Positions 1 to 6,511 of a stretch of DNA of 36,897 nucleotides are shown one piece after another. The notes under the pieces are model-generated. The model was not told where the DNA came from and made no database searches. It saw nothing but the letters and a program-made list of their open reading frames with translations. Made by a program: the position numbers and the translations under genes. Within the stretch, counting starts at the first letter, position 1; each line of letters opens with the position of its first letter. Source of the stretch: GCA-2716065 sp036123135 (GTDB taxonomy: Bacteria; Bacteroidota; Bacteroidia; Flavobacteriales_D; Parvicellaceae); the NCBI GenBank assembly GCA_036123135.1, contig JAZADZ010000034.1, positions 1 through 36,897 on the forward strand, in the 5' to 3' direction.

Positions 1-2
1 GA

Positions 3-965
3 GGAGCTGGATTAGGATATTTTGAATATATCACTGTTATTAGTGAAATAGCAAAGGTTTGTGGCTCAATAGGTCTTTCAGTAGCAGCTCATAATTCATT
101 GTGTACAAATCATATACTTAAGTTCGGAAATGAAGAACAAAAAAAGAAATGGCTCCCAAAATTAGCAACTGCTCAATGGATAGGCGCCTGGGGTTTAACA
201 GAGCCAAATACTGGTTCAGATGCCATGCGAATGAAATGTACAGCGATTAAAGATGGAGATCACTGGGTAATTAATGGCACCAAAAATTTTATTACTCATG
301 GTAATTCTGGTGAAGTAATTGTTGCTGTTGTAAGAACAGGAGAATTATTGGATTCACATGGAATGACAGCCTTTGTTGTTGAAAGAGGAACGCATGGATT
401 TTCTGCTGGTAAAAAAGAAGATAAATTAGGAATGAGAGCTTCTGAAACAACTGAGGTGATTTTTGATAATTGTCGTGTCCATCAAGATAATATTTTGGGT
501 AAAGTAGGAGATGGATTTATTCAGGCCATGAAAATTTTAGACGGAGGAAGGATATCTATAGGTGCTCTTGGTTATGGGATTGGGTTAGGAGCTTTGGAAG
601 CAGCATTAAAATATTCTAAAGAACGAGAACAATTTGGAAAATCTATTAGCTCATATCAGGGCATTTCATTTAAATTAGCAGATATGGCGACTGAACTTGA
701 AGCTTCTAAATTATTATTGTATCAAGCAGCAGATAAACTTATGAAAGGGGCGCCAGTCAGCAAATTGTCTGCTATGGCTAAATATAAAGCATCCGAAGTG
801 GGTGTAATGGTTTCTACAGAAGCAGTTCAAATTTTTGGTGGTTATGGATATGTAAAAGAATTTCCAGTTGAAAAATATTACAGAGATTCAAAATTATGCA
901 CGATCGGTGAGGGGACATCTGAGATACAAAAGTTAGTTATTTCTAGAGAATTGCTTAAAAAGTAA
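3..965 (+). CDS. Acyl-CoA dehydrogenase, 5' truncated by window edge
   Basis: Flavoenzyme that introduces the alpha-beta double bond in an acyl-CoA and passes electrons to ETF; probably cytoplasmic fatty-acid or amino-acid catabolism. The reading frame is already open at base 3 and gives 320 residues of a family that is normally about 380, so only the N-terminal helical part is missing; the first in-window ATG (99) is not the true start. Visible family features are the WGLTEPNTGSDA flavin/substrate segment, the beta-domain stretch VINGTKNFITHG, the REQFGKSIS helix, IFGGYGY, and the C-terminal GEGTSEIQ, whose first Glu (residue 303 of the fragment) sits where the catalytic base of short- and medium-chain enzymes lies. 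Substrate chain length cannot be told from this. A separate promoter follows, so it is probably not co-transcribed from the rpsU promoter. Confidence 0.95.
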   Translation, partial: GAGLGYFEYITVISEIAKVCGSIGLSVAAHNSLCTNHILKFGNEEQKKKWLPKLATAQWIGAWGLTEPNTGSDAMRMKCTAIKDGDHWVINGTKNFITHGNSGEVIVAVVRTGELLDSHGMTAFVVERGTHGFSAGKKEDKLGMRASETTEVIFDNCRVHQDNILGKVGDGFIQAMKILDGGRISIGALGYGIGLGALEAALKYSKEREQFGKSISSYQGISFKLADMATELEASKLLLYQAADKLMKGAPVSKLSAMAKYKASEVGVMVSTEAVQIFGGYGYVKEFPVEKYYRDSKLCTIGEGTSEIQKLVISRELLKK

Positions 966-971
966 AATGAA

Positions 972-1002
972 TTTGGTTTTACTTTAAAAACAATTAAATT
1001 TG
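972..1002 (+). promoter_or_regulatory. Bacteroidota-type promoter of rpsU
   Basis: A -33 box TTTG (972-975), a 19-base spacer and a -7 box TAAATTTG (995-1002) match the TTTG/TAnnTTTG consensus of the primary sigma factor of Bacteroidota exactly. A start about 5-7 bases downstream would give an rpsU leader of roughly 25 bases. The box continues as TAAATTTGCA, the same ten bases as in the miaB promoter at the far end of the window. Confidence 0.8.
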
Positions 1003-1033
1003 CAATCCATAAAACAAAATAATTTAATAGAAC

Positions 1034-1222
1034 ATGTTACAAATTCCGGTAAAAGAAGGAGAATCAATAGAGAGAGCTCTTAAGAAATACAAGAAAAAGT
1101 TTGAGAAAACAGGTGTTCTTAAGCAGTTAAGAGAAAGAAAGCAGTTTACTAAGAAGTCTGTTCTTAGAAGACAGGAAATTATTAAAGCTGAGTATGTAGA
1201 AAGAATGCATTCAGAAGAATAA
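1034..1222 (+). CDS. rpsU: 30S ribosomal protein S21
   Basis: Small basic protein of the 30S subunit, 62 residues, which is within the family's usual size. It begins MLQIPVKEGESIERALKKYK and contains the arginine/lysine-rich core KRKKFEK...LKQLRERKQF typical of S21. In Bacteroidota S21 has been connected with the unusual lack of Shine-Dalgarno use in this phylum; that role is established knowledge for relatives, not visible here. An exact promoter lies 32 bases upstream and a strong terminator follows 25 bases after the stop, so it can be made as a monocistronic message, with xerC and hpf reached by read-through. Confidence 0.95.
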   Translation: MLQIPVKEGESIERALKKYKKKFEKTGVLKQLRERKQFTKKSVLRRQEIIKAEYVERMHSEE

Positions 1223-1247
1223 AACTTTTTTATAAATAGTTCGTATT

Positions 1248-1279
1248 AAGGAGTAGAGGAAATCTACTCCTTTTTTTTT
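1248..1279 (+). terminator. Rho-independent terminator after rpsU, abutting the xerC start
   Basis: Perfect stem GGAGTAGA (1250-1257) with TCTACTCC (1263-1270), five-base loop, extended by AA/TT, followed by an unbroken run of nine T (1271-1279). The last two T of the run are the first two bases of the TTG start codon of xerC. Confidence 0.9.
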
Positions 1280-2165
1280 GAATACTAATTTAGAAAATAG
1301 CAATCAGTTCATTCACTATTTAAAAGTGGAAAGAAGGTATTCTAAGCATACACTTTCTGCTTATCAGAAAGATATTTCTCAATTCTCTTTATTTATTGAA
1401 CAACAATATGAGCTTTTATTTGCTTTTGTTAAGCATATTCACATAAGAAGTTACATTGTTGAGCTAATGAGTAGTAATATTAGCAATCGTTCTGTCTGTA
1501 GAAAAATTAGTGCAATTAAGTCGTTGTATAAGTTTTTGTTAAGAGGCGGTGTGGTAAGTGTTTCGCCATTAGCAAATGTTCAACTCCCCAAAATAAGTAA
1601 ACGCTTGCCAAGTTTCGTTAAAGAAAATGAAATTTTATTGCTTGGCAAAAGAAGTTTCTTTTCAAATGACTTTTCTGGGTTAAGAGATTATCTAATGATT
1701 AGATTGTTTTATCAAACAGGAATTCGTTTATCAGAGTTAACTAACCTTAAAGATTCAGATGTTTCTAAAGATTCAATAAAGGTTTTGGGGAAAAGAAATA
1801 AAGAAAGGATAATTCCAATCGGTCCTGAATTTGCTCAACTTCTCCAAGAATATAAGCAACTTAAAAATGTTGAATTTGAAGGAATACCTACAACTTTAAT
1901 TGTAACTGATTCAGGTAAGAAAGTATATGAAAAATTTGTATATAGAAAAGTAAATTATTACATTGGTAATGTGTCTAGCATAGAAAAAAGGAGTCCTCAT
2001 ATTTTAAGGCATACATTTGCTACTCATATGCTTAATAATGGTGCAGACCTTAATGCTATTAAAGAAATTTTAGGGCATGAAAATCTTTCAGCGACACAAA
2101 TATATACGCACAATTCTTTTGAGAAATTAAAAAATATTCACAAACAAGCCCACCCTCGAGGCTAA
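1278..2165 (+). CDS. xerC: Tyrosine recombinase XerC/XerD-type
   Basis: Site-specific recombinase expected to act with a partner Xer protein at dif to resolve chromosome dimers. 295 residues, normal length. The N-terminal SAM-like DNA-binding domain (about residues 8-95, including RRYSKHTLSAYQKDI) is followed by the catalytic domain with Arg in TGIRLSELTNL, the HILRHTFATHML box (His-x-x-Arg), GHENLSATQIYTH with the second His and the nucleophilic Tyr. Start: no ATG is available before the conserved N terminus, and the TTG at 1278 gives the expected family start; it is formed from the end of the rpsU terminator T-tract. hpf follows after 13 bases. The neighbourhood rpsU-xerC-hpf-tRNAs-tuf is a housekeeping arrangement in this phylum, so this is not read as a mobile-element integrase. 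XerC versus XerD cannot be settled from sequence alone. Confidence 0.9.
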   Translation: MNTNLENSNQFIHYLKVERRYSKHTLSAYQKDISQFSLFIEQQYELLFAFVKHIHIRSYIVELMSSNISNRSVCRKISAIKSLYKFLLRGGVVSVSPLANVQLPKISKRLPSFVKENEILLLGKRSFFSNDFSGLRDYLMIRLFYQTGIRLSELTNLKDSDVSKDSIKVLGKRNKERIIPIGPEFAQLLQEYKQLKNVEFEGIPTTLIVTDSGKKVYEKFVYRKVNYYIGNVSSIEKRSPHILRHTFATHMLNNGADLNAIKEILGHENLSATQIYTHNSFEKLKNIHKQAHPRG

Positions 2166-2178
2166 AAAACAAAAACAT

Positions 2179-2478
2179 ATGGATGTACAACTTCAATCAA
2201 TTCATTTCGATGCAGATCAAAAGCTACTTAGCTTTATTAAAGAAAGACTTTCTAAACTAAATTTATTTTATGATCAAATTATTGGTTCTGAAGTTTTTTT
2301 GAGATTAGATAAGTCCGATAAAAAGTTAAATAAAATTGTAGAAATTAAGCTTAATATACCTGGTAAAGAGCTTTTTGCAAAGAAGCAATGTAAGACGTTT
2401 GAAGAGGCTACAGACGAAACTATTGATGCGTTAAGACGTCAGATAAAAAAACACAAAGGAAAACTTTTGGTTAAATAG
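2179..2478 (+). CDS. hpf: Ribosome hibernation-promoting factor (short HPF/RaiA family)
   Basis: Small ribosome-binding protein that occupies the decoding region of the 30S subunit in stationary phase and protects or inactivates ribosomes. 99 residues, beta-alpha-beta-beta-beta-alpha pattern: MDVQLQSIHFDAD, helix KLLSFIKERLSKLNLFY, strands SEVFLRLDK and KIVEIKLNIPGKELFAKKQ, final helix TIDALRRQIKKHKGKLL rich in lysine. Short form, without the dimerising C-terminal domain of long HPF, so 100S dimerisation by this protein alone is not predicted. Lies 13 bases after xerC and ends about 50 bases before a strong terminator, so xerC-hpf are probably co-transcribed. Confidence 0.88.
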   Translation: MDVQLQSIHFDADQKLLSFIKERLSKLNLFYDQIIGSEVFLRLDKSDKKLNKIVEIKLNIPGKELFAKKQCKTFEEATDETIDALRRQIKKHKGKLLVK

Positions 2479-2521
2479 TGAAAAAATATTCTTATTTCTG
2501 TGGATAAAAGATATTCTTTTA

Positions 2522-2529
2522 TACATTTG
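2522..2529 (+). promoter_or_regulatory. -7 box upstream of tRNA-Thr(TGT)
   Basis: TACATTTG matches TAnnTTTG exactly and is followed by CA, as at rpsU and miaB. No good TTTG box lies 19-20 bases upstream (the closest is TCTG at 2497-2500), so the -33 is weak. The implied start site falls inside the first arm of the terminator hairpin that begins at 2531. Confidence 0.45.
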
Positions 2530-2530
2530 C

Positions 2531-2562
2531 AGACCTTTTTCTAAAGAAAAGGTCTTTTTTTT
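2531..2562 (+). terminator. Rho-independent terminator after hpf
   Basis: Stem AGACCTTTT (2531-2539) with AAAAGGTCT (2547-2555), short loop, followed by T through 2562. It ends the xerC-hpf unit before the tRNA cluster. Confidence 0.85.
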
Positions 2563-2580
2563 GTTGAAATTTTCAACAAT

Positions 2581-2654
2581 GCCGATGTAGCTCAGCTGGC
2601 TAGAGCAGCTGATTTGTAATCAGCAGGTCGTGGGTTCGAGTCCCTCCATCGGCT
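2581..2654 (+). tRNA. tRNA-Thr (anticodon TGT)
   Basis: Complete cloverleaf. Acceptor arms GCCGATG (2581-2587) and CATCGGC (2647-2653) pair fully; the discriminator is T2654; the D arm has AGCTCAGCTGGCTAGAGC; the anticodon stem GCTGA/TCAGC encloses TTTGTAA with anticodon TGT; the T loop is GGTTCGAGTCC. The 3' CCA is not encoded. First of four tRNAs in the order known from E. coli upstream of tufB. Confidence 0.97.
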
Positions 2655-2685
2655 CATAAAGAAGTTCTTTACATAGTTAAAAGTT

Positions 2686-2767
2686 GGGGAGATACTCAAG
2701 CGGTCAACGAGGTCAGACTGTAAATCTGATGGCTTCGCCTTCGTAGGTTCGAATCCTGCTCTCCCCA
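2686..2767 (+). tRNA. tRNA-Tyr (anticodon GTA)
   Basis: Class II tRNA of 82 bases. Acceptor GGGGAGA pairs with TCTCCCC; anticodon loop CTGTAAA within stem CAGA/TCTG gives GTA; a long variable arm (GATGGCTTCGCCTTC region) precedes the GGTTCGAATCC T arm. Discriminator A2767, CCA not encoded. Confidence 0.97.
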
Positions 2768-2797
2768 CAATAATCTCGGTATAAATGACGTGTATAA

Positions 2798-2827
2798 TTT
2801 TATTTTAAAATAAAAGTAGTACATTTG
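2798..2827 (+). promoter_or_regulatory. Probable promoter region of tRNA-Gly: palindrome plus -7 box
   Basis: TACATTTG at 2820-2827 is an exact TAnnTTTG box 13 bases before tRNA-Gly. Directly upstream, where the -33 element should be, lies the perfect 18-base palindrome TTTTATTTTAAAATAAAA (2798-2815). A canonical TTTG is missing; the nearest is TTTT. This suggests tRNA-Gly and the following tRNA-Thr/tuf can be transcribed separately from the first two tRNAs. Confidence 0.45.
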
Positions 2828-2840
2828 TCGTCCGAAAAAA

Positions 2841-2913
2841 GCGGGAGTAGCTCAGTTGGTAGAGCATCAGCCTTCCAAGCTGAGGGTCGCGAGTTCGAAT
2901 CTCGTCTCCCGCT
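2841..2913 (+). tRNA. tRNA-Gly (anticodon TCC)
   Basis: Acceptor GCGGGAG (2841-2847) pairs with CTCCCGC (2906-2912), discriminator T2913. Anticodon stem TCAGC/GCTGA with loop CTTCCAA gives TCC. T loop GAGTTCGAATCTC is canonical. CCA is not encoded. Confidence 0.97.
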
Positions 2914-2922
2914 CAAAACCTT

Positions 2923-2954
2923 CGGAGTATAGATTGTAACTAATCAATACTCTG
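2923..2954 (+). other. Hairpin between tRNA-Gly and tRNA-Thr(GGT)
   Basis: CGGAGTAT (2923-2930) pairs with ATACTCTG (2947-2954) with one G-T pair; after an A-A mismatch the stem continues GATT/AATC. No T-tract follows, so termination is unlikely; a processing site in a tRNA-tRNA-tuf transcript is one possibility. Function is not shown. Confidence 0.35.
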
Positions 2955-2984
2955 ATTTATGGGTTTCATTGGGGGTGTTAGCTA

Positions 2985-3056
2985 GCCGATGTAGCTCAGG
3001 GGTAGAGCGCTTCCTTGGTAAGGAAGAGGTCACGGGTTCAATTCCCGTCATTGGCT
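2985..3056 (+). tRNA. tRNA-Thr (anticodon GGT)
   Basis: Acceptor GCCGATG (2985-2991) pairs with CATTGGC (3049-3055), one G-T pair; discriminator T3056. Anticodon stem CTTCC/GGAAG with loop TTGGTAA gives GGT. Bases 3057-3059 are CCA, so this is the only one of the five tRNAs here with an encoded CCA end. It lies 77 bases before tuf. Confidence 0.96.
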
Positions 3057-3133
3057 CCAAAAGCAATGTAAAAAGTTGAAAAAAATTAAATAATAAAAAA
3101 ACAAAGAATAACAATTAATTAAACATCTAGGTT

Positions 3134-4315
3134 ATGGCTAAAGCAAATTTTGAACTTACAAAACCCCATGTTAACGTTGGTACTATAGGACACGTTGATC
3201 ATGGTAAAACTACTTTAACAGCTGCAATTTCTAAAGTTCTTTCTGATGCTGGTATGGCAGAGAAAGCTGATTTCGATCAAATTGATAATGCTCCTGAAGA
3301 AAAAGAAAGAGGTATTACTATTAATACTGCTCACATTGAGTATGAAACTGAAAACCGTCACTATGCACACGTTGACTGTCCTGGTCACGCTGATTATGTA
3401 AAGAATATGGTTACAGGTGCTGCACAAATGGATGGAGCTATTTTGGTTTGTGTTGCTACTGATGGACCTATGCCACAAACTAGAGAGCACATTCTATTGG
3501 CTAGACAGGTAAATGTTCCTAGATGTGTTGTTTTTATGAACAAAGTTGACTTAGTTGACGATGAAGAGTTATTGGAGCTAGTTGAAATGGAGTTGGGAGA
3601 ATTATTAGAGTCTTATGGATACAATGACACTCCAATTCTACAAGGATCAGCTTTAGCTGCTTTAAATGGCGAGCAATCAGGTGTTGATTCTGTTTTAGCT
3701 CTTATGAAAGCTGTTGATGAGTGGATTGAAACTCCGGAAAGAGATACTGACAAGCCGTTTTTGATGTCTGTTGAGGATGTTTTCTCAATTACAGGTAGAG
3801 GAACTGTTGCTACAGGTGCAATTGAAACTGGAATTGTTAATACTGGTGATGCTGTTGATATTGTTGGCCTTTCTGAAGATAAAATGACCTCTACTGTAAC
3901 TGGTGTTGAGATGTTTAGAAAAATTCTTGATGAAGGTAGAGCAGGAGAAAATGTTGGTCTTCTATTAAGGGGTATTGAAAAAGAGCAAATCAAAAGAGGG
4001 ATGGTAATCGCTAAGCCTGGCTCTATTACTCCTCATGCTAAATTTAAGGCAGAGGTTTATATCCTTAAAAAAGAAGAAGGTGGAAGACATACACCATTCC
4101 ATAACAAATATAGACCACAGTTCTATTTTAGGACGTTGGACGTTACTGGAACAATTATGTTGGAATCTGGAAGAGAAATGGTAATGCCTGGTGATAATGT
4201 AACTATTGAAGTTGAATTGATTACTGGTGTTGCAATGGCTAAAGGACTTCGTTTTGCTATCCGTGAAGGAGGAAGAACTGTAGGTGCTGGTCAGGTAACT
4301 GAAATTTTAGATTAA
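3134..4315 (+). CDS. tuf: Elongation factor Tu
   Basis: GTPase that delivers aminoacyl-tRNA to the ribosomal A site. 393 residues, normal length. GTP-binding motifs in order: GHVDHGKT (19-26), the switch region with RGITI, DCPGH, and NKVD, followed by beta-barrel domains 2 and 3 (for example GRGTVATGAIETG, GENVGLLLRGI, KYRPQFYFRT, and the C-terminal FAIREGGRTVGAGQV). Small departures from the commonest consensus (AILVCVATDGPMP, RQVNVPRC) look like lineage variation. It sits between a tRNA-Thr and tRNA-Trp, and an 11-base-pair hairpin separates it from the latter. Only one tuf copy lies in the window; a second copy elsewhere cannot be judged. Confidence 0.99.
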   Translation: MAKANFELTKPHVNVGTIGHVDHGKTTLTAAISKVLSDAGMAEKADFDQIDNAPEEKERGITINTAHIEYETENRHYAHVDCPGHADYVKNMVTGAAQMDGAILVCVATDGPMPQTREHILLARQVNVPRCVVFMNKVDLVDDEELLELVEMELGELLESYGYNDTPILQGSALAALNGEQSGVDSVLALMKAVDEWIETPERDTDKPFLMSVEDVFSITGRGTVATGAIETGIVNTGDAVDIVGLSEDKMTSTVTGVEMFRKILDEGRAGENVGLLLRGIEKEQIKRGMVIAKPGSITPHAKFKAEVYILKKEEGGRHTPFHNKYRPQFYFRTLDVTGTIMLESGREMVMPGDNVTIEVELITGVAMAKGLRFAIREGGRTVGAGQVTEILD

Positions 4316-4343
4316 TAGTCTAAAAAAACTAAATGTAATTGGT

Positions 4344-4385
4344 GAATAAAGGTGCTCAAATATGGGTCACCTTTATTCGCGTTTT
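4344..4385 (+). terminator. Hairpin between tuf and tRNA-Trp (terminator or processing site)
   Basis: GAATAAAGGTG (4344-4354) pairs perfectly with CACCTTTATTC (4368-4378) around a 13-base loop; GCG and four T (4382-4385) follow and the tRNA begins at the next base. The T-tract is short and offset, so partial termination or RNase cleavage freeing the tRNA 5' end are both possible. Confidence 0.55.
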
Positions 4386-4458
4386 ACGGGTGTAGCTCAG
4401 CTGGCAGAGCACTGGTCTCCAAAACCAGGTGTCGGGAGTTCGAATCTCTCCACCCGTG
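4386..4458 (+). tRNA. tRNA-Trp (anticodon CCA)
   Basis: Acceptor ACGGGTG (4386-4392) pairs with CACCCGT (4451-4457), discriminator G4458. Anticodon stem CTGGT/ACCAG with loop CTCCAAA gives CCA, decoding UGG. The 3' CCA is not encoded. secE begins only 16 bases downstream, so the tRNA must be cut out of, or transcribed with, the secE-nusG message. Confidence 0.97.
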
Positions 4459-4474
4459 CATTAAAAATTAAAAA

Positions 4475-4705
4475 GTGGCCGGATTTAGATCATATATTGA
4501 AGAAACTATAAATGAGCTTTCCAACAAGGTATCTTGGCCCTCTTGGGAAGACCTGCAGTCAAGCTCAATTATTGTTTTGACTACTAGTATTTTGTTATCG
4601 TTAATCATTTGGTTAATGGATTACGCATTTGGAATTAAATCAGTTCCTGATGGAGAGTTTGGTTGGAAAGGTTTATTAGGATTTATTTACGATTGGATTT
4701 CTTAA
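4475..4705 (+). CDS. secE: Preprotein translocase subunit SecE
   Basis: Single-span subunit of the SecYEG inner-membrane channel, short form. 76 residues. Amphipathic helix FRSYIEETINELSNKVSWPSWEDLQ carries the conserved WPS/W motif, then one membrane helix (about residues 29-53, SSIIVLTTSILLSLIIWLMDYAFG). The start codon is GTG at 4475; no ATG is available and the family N terminus fits. It follows tRNA-Trp by 16 bases and precedes nusG by 9, the usual secE-nusG order. Confidence 0.95.
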   Translation: MAGFRSYIEETINELSNKVSWPSWEDLQSSSIIVLTTSILLSLIIWLMDYAFGIKSVPDGEFGWKGLLGFIYDWIS

Positions 4706-4714
4706 AAAATTGTG

Positions 4715-5266
4715 ATGGCAGAAGTTAAAAAAAGGTGGTACGTAATTAGAGCTATTAGTGGTAAAGAAAAAAAGGTAAAGGAATTGCTCGAATTGGAAAT
4801 TGATCGTCATAAACTCAACAATTATGTTGATCAAGTTCTTATCCCTACTGAAAAAGTTTATCAGATTAGAAAGGGTAAAAAAGTATCAAAAGAACGAAAT
4901 TTCTTCCCTGGATATGTTTTGATTGAAGCAGCGTTAGTTGGCGAAGTAGAGCATGTTATTAAATCTATGACCAACGTAATAGGTTTTCTTGGTGGTGTTA
5001 AAGGTGGAGACCCTCTACCAATGAGACAATCTGAGGTCAATAGAATTTTAGGAAAGGTTGATGAACTTGCAGAGAGTGATCAGGAAATGAATATTCCATA
5101 TGTTGTTGGCGAGCCAGTAAAAGTAATCGACGGACCATTCAATAATTTTAATGGTGTAATTGAGGAAATTAACGAAGAAAAGAAGAAGTTAAAAGTTATG
5201 GTTAAAATCTTTGGAAGAAAGACTCCTTTAGAGCTTAACTATATGCAAGTTGAAAAAGAAAGTTAA
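4715..5266 (+). CDS. nusG: Transcription termination/antitermination factor NusG
   Basis: Binds the RNA polymerase clamp and links it to ribosome or Rho. 183 residues from the ATG at 4715; a GTG three bases earlier would add one Met and is less likely. N-terminal NGN domain (about 6-110) has RWYVIRAISGKEKKVKELLE, FFPGYVLIEA and the IGFLGG loop; the C-terminal KOW domain (about 125-180) has GEPVKVIDGPFNNFNG and VKIFGRKTPLELNYMQVE. Domain layout and size are standard. A 69-base gap to rplK shows no clear terminator, so the secE-nusG and rplKAJL units may be joined. Confidence 0.97.
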   Translation: MAEVKKRWYVIRAISGKEKKVKELLELEIDRHKLNNYVDQVLIPTEKVYQIRKGKKVSKERNFFPGYVLIEAALVGEVEHVIKSMTNVIGFLGGVKGGDPLPMRQSEVNRILGKVDELAESDQEMNIPYVVGEPVKVIDGPFNNFNGVIEEINEEKKKLKVMVKIFGRKTPLELNYMQVEKES

Positions 5267-5335
5267 AGGCATTGTAAGCACATTGATTAAAGCTTCCCAA
5301 TGATAGTTTACAATTAGTACAATAAATAATACAAA

Positions 5336-5776
5336 ATGGCAAAAGAAGTAAGTGGATTAATTAAACTTCAAATTAGAGGAGGAGCTGCAAATCCGGCACC
5401 ACCTGTTGGTCCTGCACTGGGAGCTAAAGGTGTTAATATAATGGAGTTTTGCAAGCAGTTCAATGCTAGAACGCAGGAAAAAGCTGGAAAGATTTTACCT
5501 GCTGTTATTACAGTTTATTCAGACAAATCTTTTGACTTTGTTATTAAGACACCACCAGCAGCAGTTCAATTAATGGAGGCTGCTAAATTGAAAAAAGGTT
5601 CAGCCGAATCCAATAAAATCAAGGTGGGGTCAGTCACTTGGGATCAGGTGAAAACAATAGCTGAGGATAAGATGCCAGATTTAAATTGTTTTACTGTAGA
5701 CTCTGCTATGAAAATGGTTGCAGGAACAGCTAGAAGCATGGGACTTAATGTGAAAGGAAAGGCTCCTTGGAGTTAA
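5336..5776 (+). CDS. rplK: 50S ribosomal protein L11
   Basis: Part of the GTPase-associated centre, binding 23S rRNA helices 43/44. 146 residues, standard. N-terminal domain contains LQIRGGAANPAPPVGPALG with the proline-rich face that binds translation factors and thiostrepton-class drugs; the C-terminal RNA-binding domain includes TWDQVKTIAEDKMPDLNC and GTARSMGLNVKG. First gene of the rplKAJL run, 23 bases before rplA. No L1-type operator is evident to me in the 69-base leader, though a structural search would be needed. Confidence 0.98.
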   Translation: MAKEVSGLIKLQIRGGAANPAPPVGPALGAKGVNIMEFCKQFNARTQEKAGKILPAVITVYSDKSFDFVIKTPPAAVQLMEAAKLKKGSAESNKIKVGSVTWDQVKTIAEDKMPDLNCFTVDSAMKMVAGTARSMGLNVKGKAPWS

Positions 5777-5799
5777 TAATCCGGTAAAAAGTAAATAAT

Positions 5800-6492
5800 A
5801 TGGCACTCACAAAAAATAGAAAAGAAGCATTATCAAAATTTGATACGGATAAAGTGTACGAAATTGATGAGGCCTCTAAAATTGTGAAGGATATAACAAA
5901 TTTAAAATTTGATTCATCTGTTGATATTGCTGTAAGGTTAGGAGTTGATCCGAAAAAAGCCAATCAAATGGTTAGAGGAACAGTTTCTTTACCTCACGGT
6001 ACTGGCAAAGATGTTAAAGTTTTAGTTTTATGTACTCCTGACAAAGAAAACGAAGCAAAAGAAGCAGGTGCTGATTTTGTTGGATTAGACGAGTATATCG
6101 ATAAAATCAAGAAAGGATGGACAGATGTAGATGTAATAATAACTATGCCCTCTGTAATGGGTAAAGTTGGAGCATTGGGAAGAATTCTTGGTCCAAGAGG
6201 CTTGATGCCTAATCCGAAAACAGGAACGGTGACTATGAATATTTCTCAAGCTGTAACTGACGTTAAAGCCGGAAAAATAGACTTTAAAGTTGAAAAGAAT
6301 GGGATTATTCATGCTGCTATCGGAAAAGCTTCTTTTGAGTCAAACAAAATTGCTGATAATGCTAAGGAATTGGTAGCAGCTTTGATAAGGTTAAAACCTT
6401 CTTCAGCCAAGGGTTCTTATGTCAAGAGCATTGTGCTCTCAAGCACTATGAGTCCTGGAGTTAAAGTTGAACCTAAATCTATTAGTGTTTAA
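5800..6492 (+). CDS. rplA: 50S ribosomal protein L1
   Basis: Forms the L1 stalk that helps release E-site tRNA. 230 residues, normal. Motifs: RGTVSLPHGTGK, ADFVGLDEYIDKIKKGW, the signature GKVGALGRILGPRGLMPNPKTGTV, and C-terminal KGSYVKSIVLSSTMSPGVKVE. In many bacteria L1 represses translation of its own rplKA message; no operator is assigned here. Followed by rplJ after only 19 bases. Confidence 0.98.
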   Translation: MALTKNRKEALSKFDTDKVYEIDEASKIVKDITNLKFDSSVDIAVRLGVDPKKANQMVRGTVSLPHGTGKDVKVLVLCTPDKENEAKEAGADFVGLDEYIDKIKKGWTDVDVIITMPSVMGKVGALGRILGPRGLMPNPKTGTVTMNISQAVTDVKAGKIDFKVEKNGIIHAAIGKASFESNKIADNAKELVAALIRLKPSSAKGSYVKSIVLSSTMSPGVKVEPKSISV

Positions 6493-6511
6493 TCAGATTT
6501 AAACTTACAAT

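Noticed and set aside
1278..3059. Tyrosine recombinase next to a tRNA cluster, as in an integrated genomic island
   Set aside because: The recombinase has the housekeeping XerC/D form and the rpsU-xerC-hpf-tRNA-tuf order is a core arrangement. I see no direct repeat of a tRNA 3' end and no foreign genes.
3613..3993. 126-residue antisense frame within tuf
   Set aside because: Shadow of a highly conserved gene with strong codon bias; no independent features.
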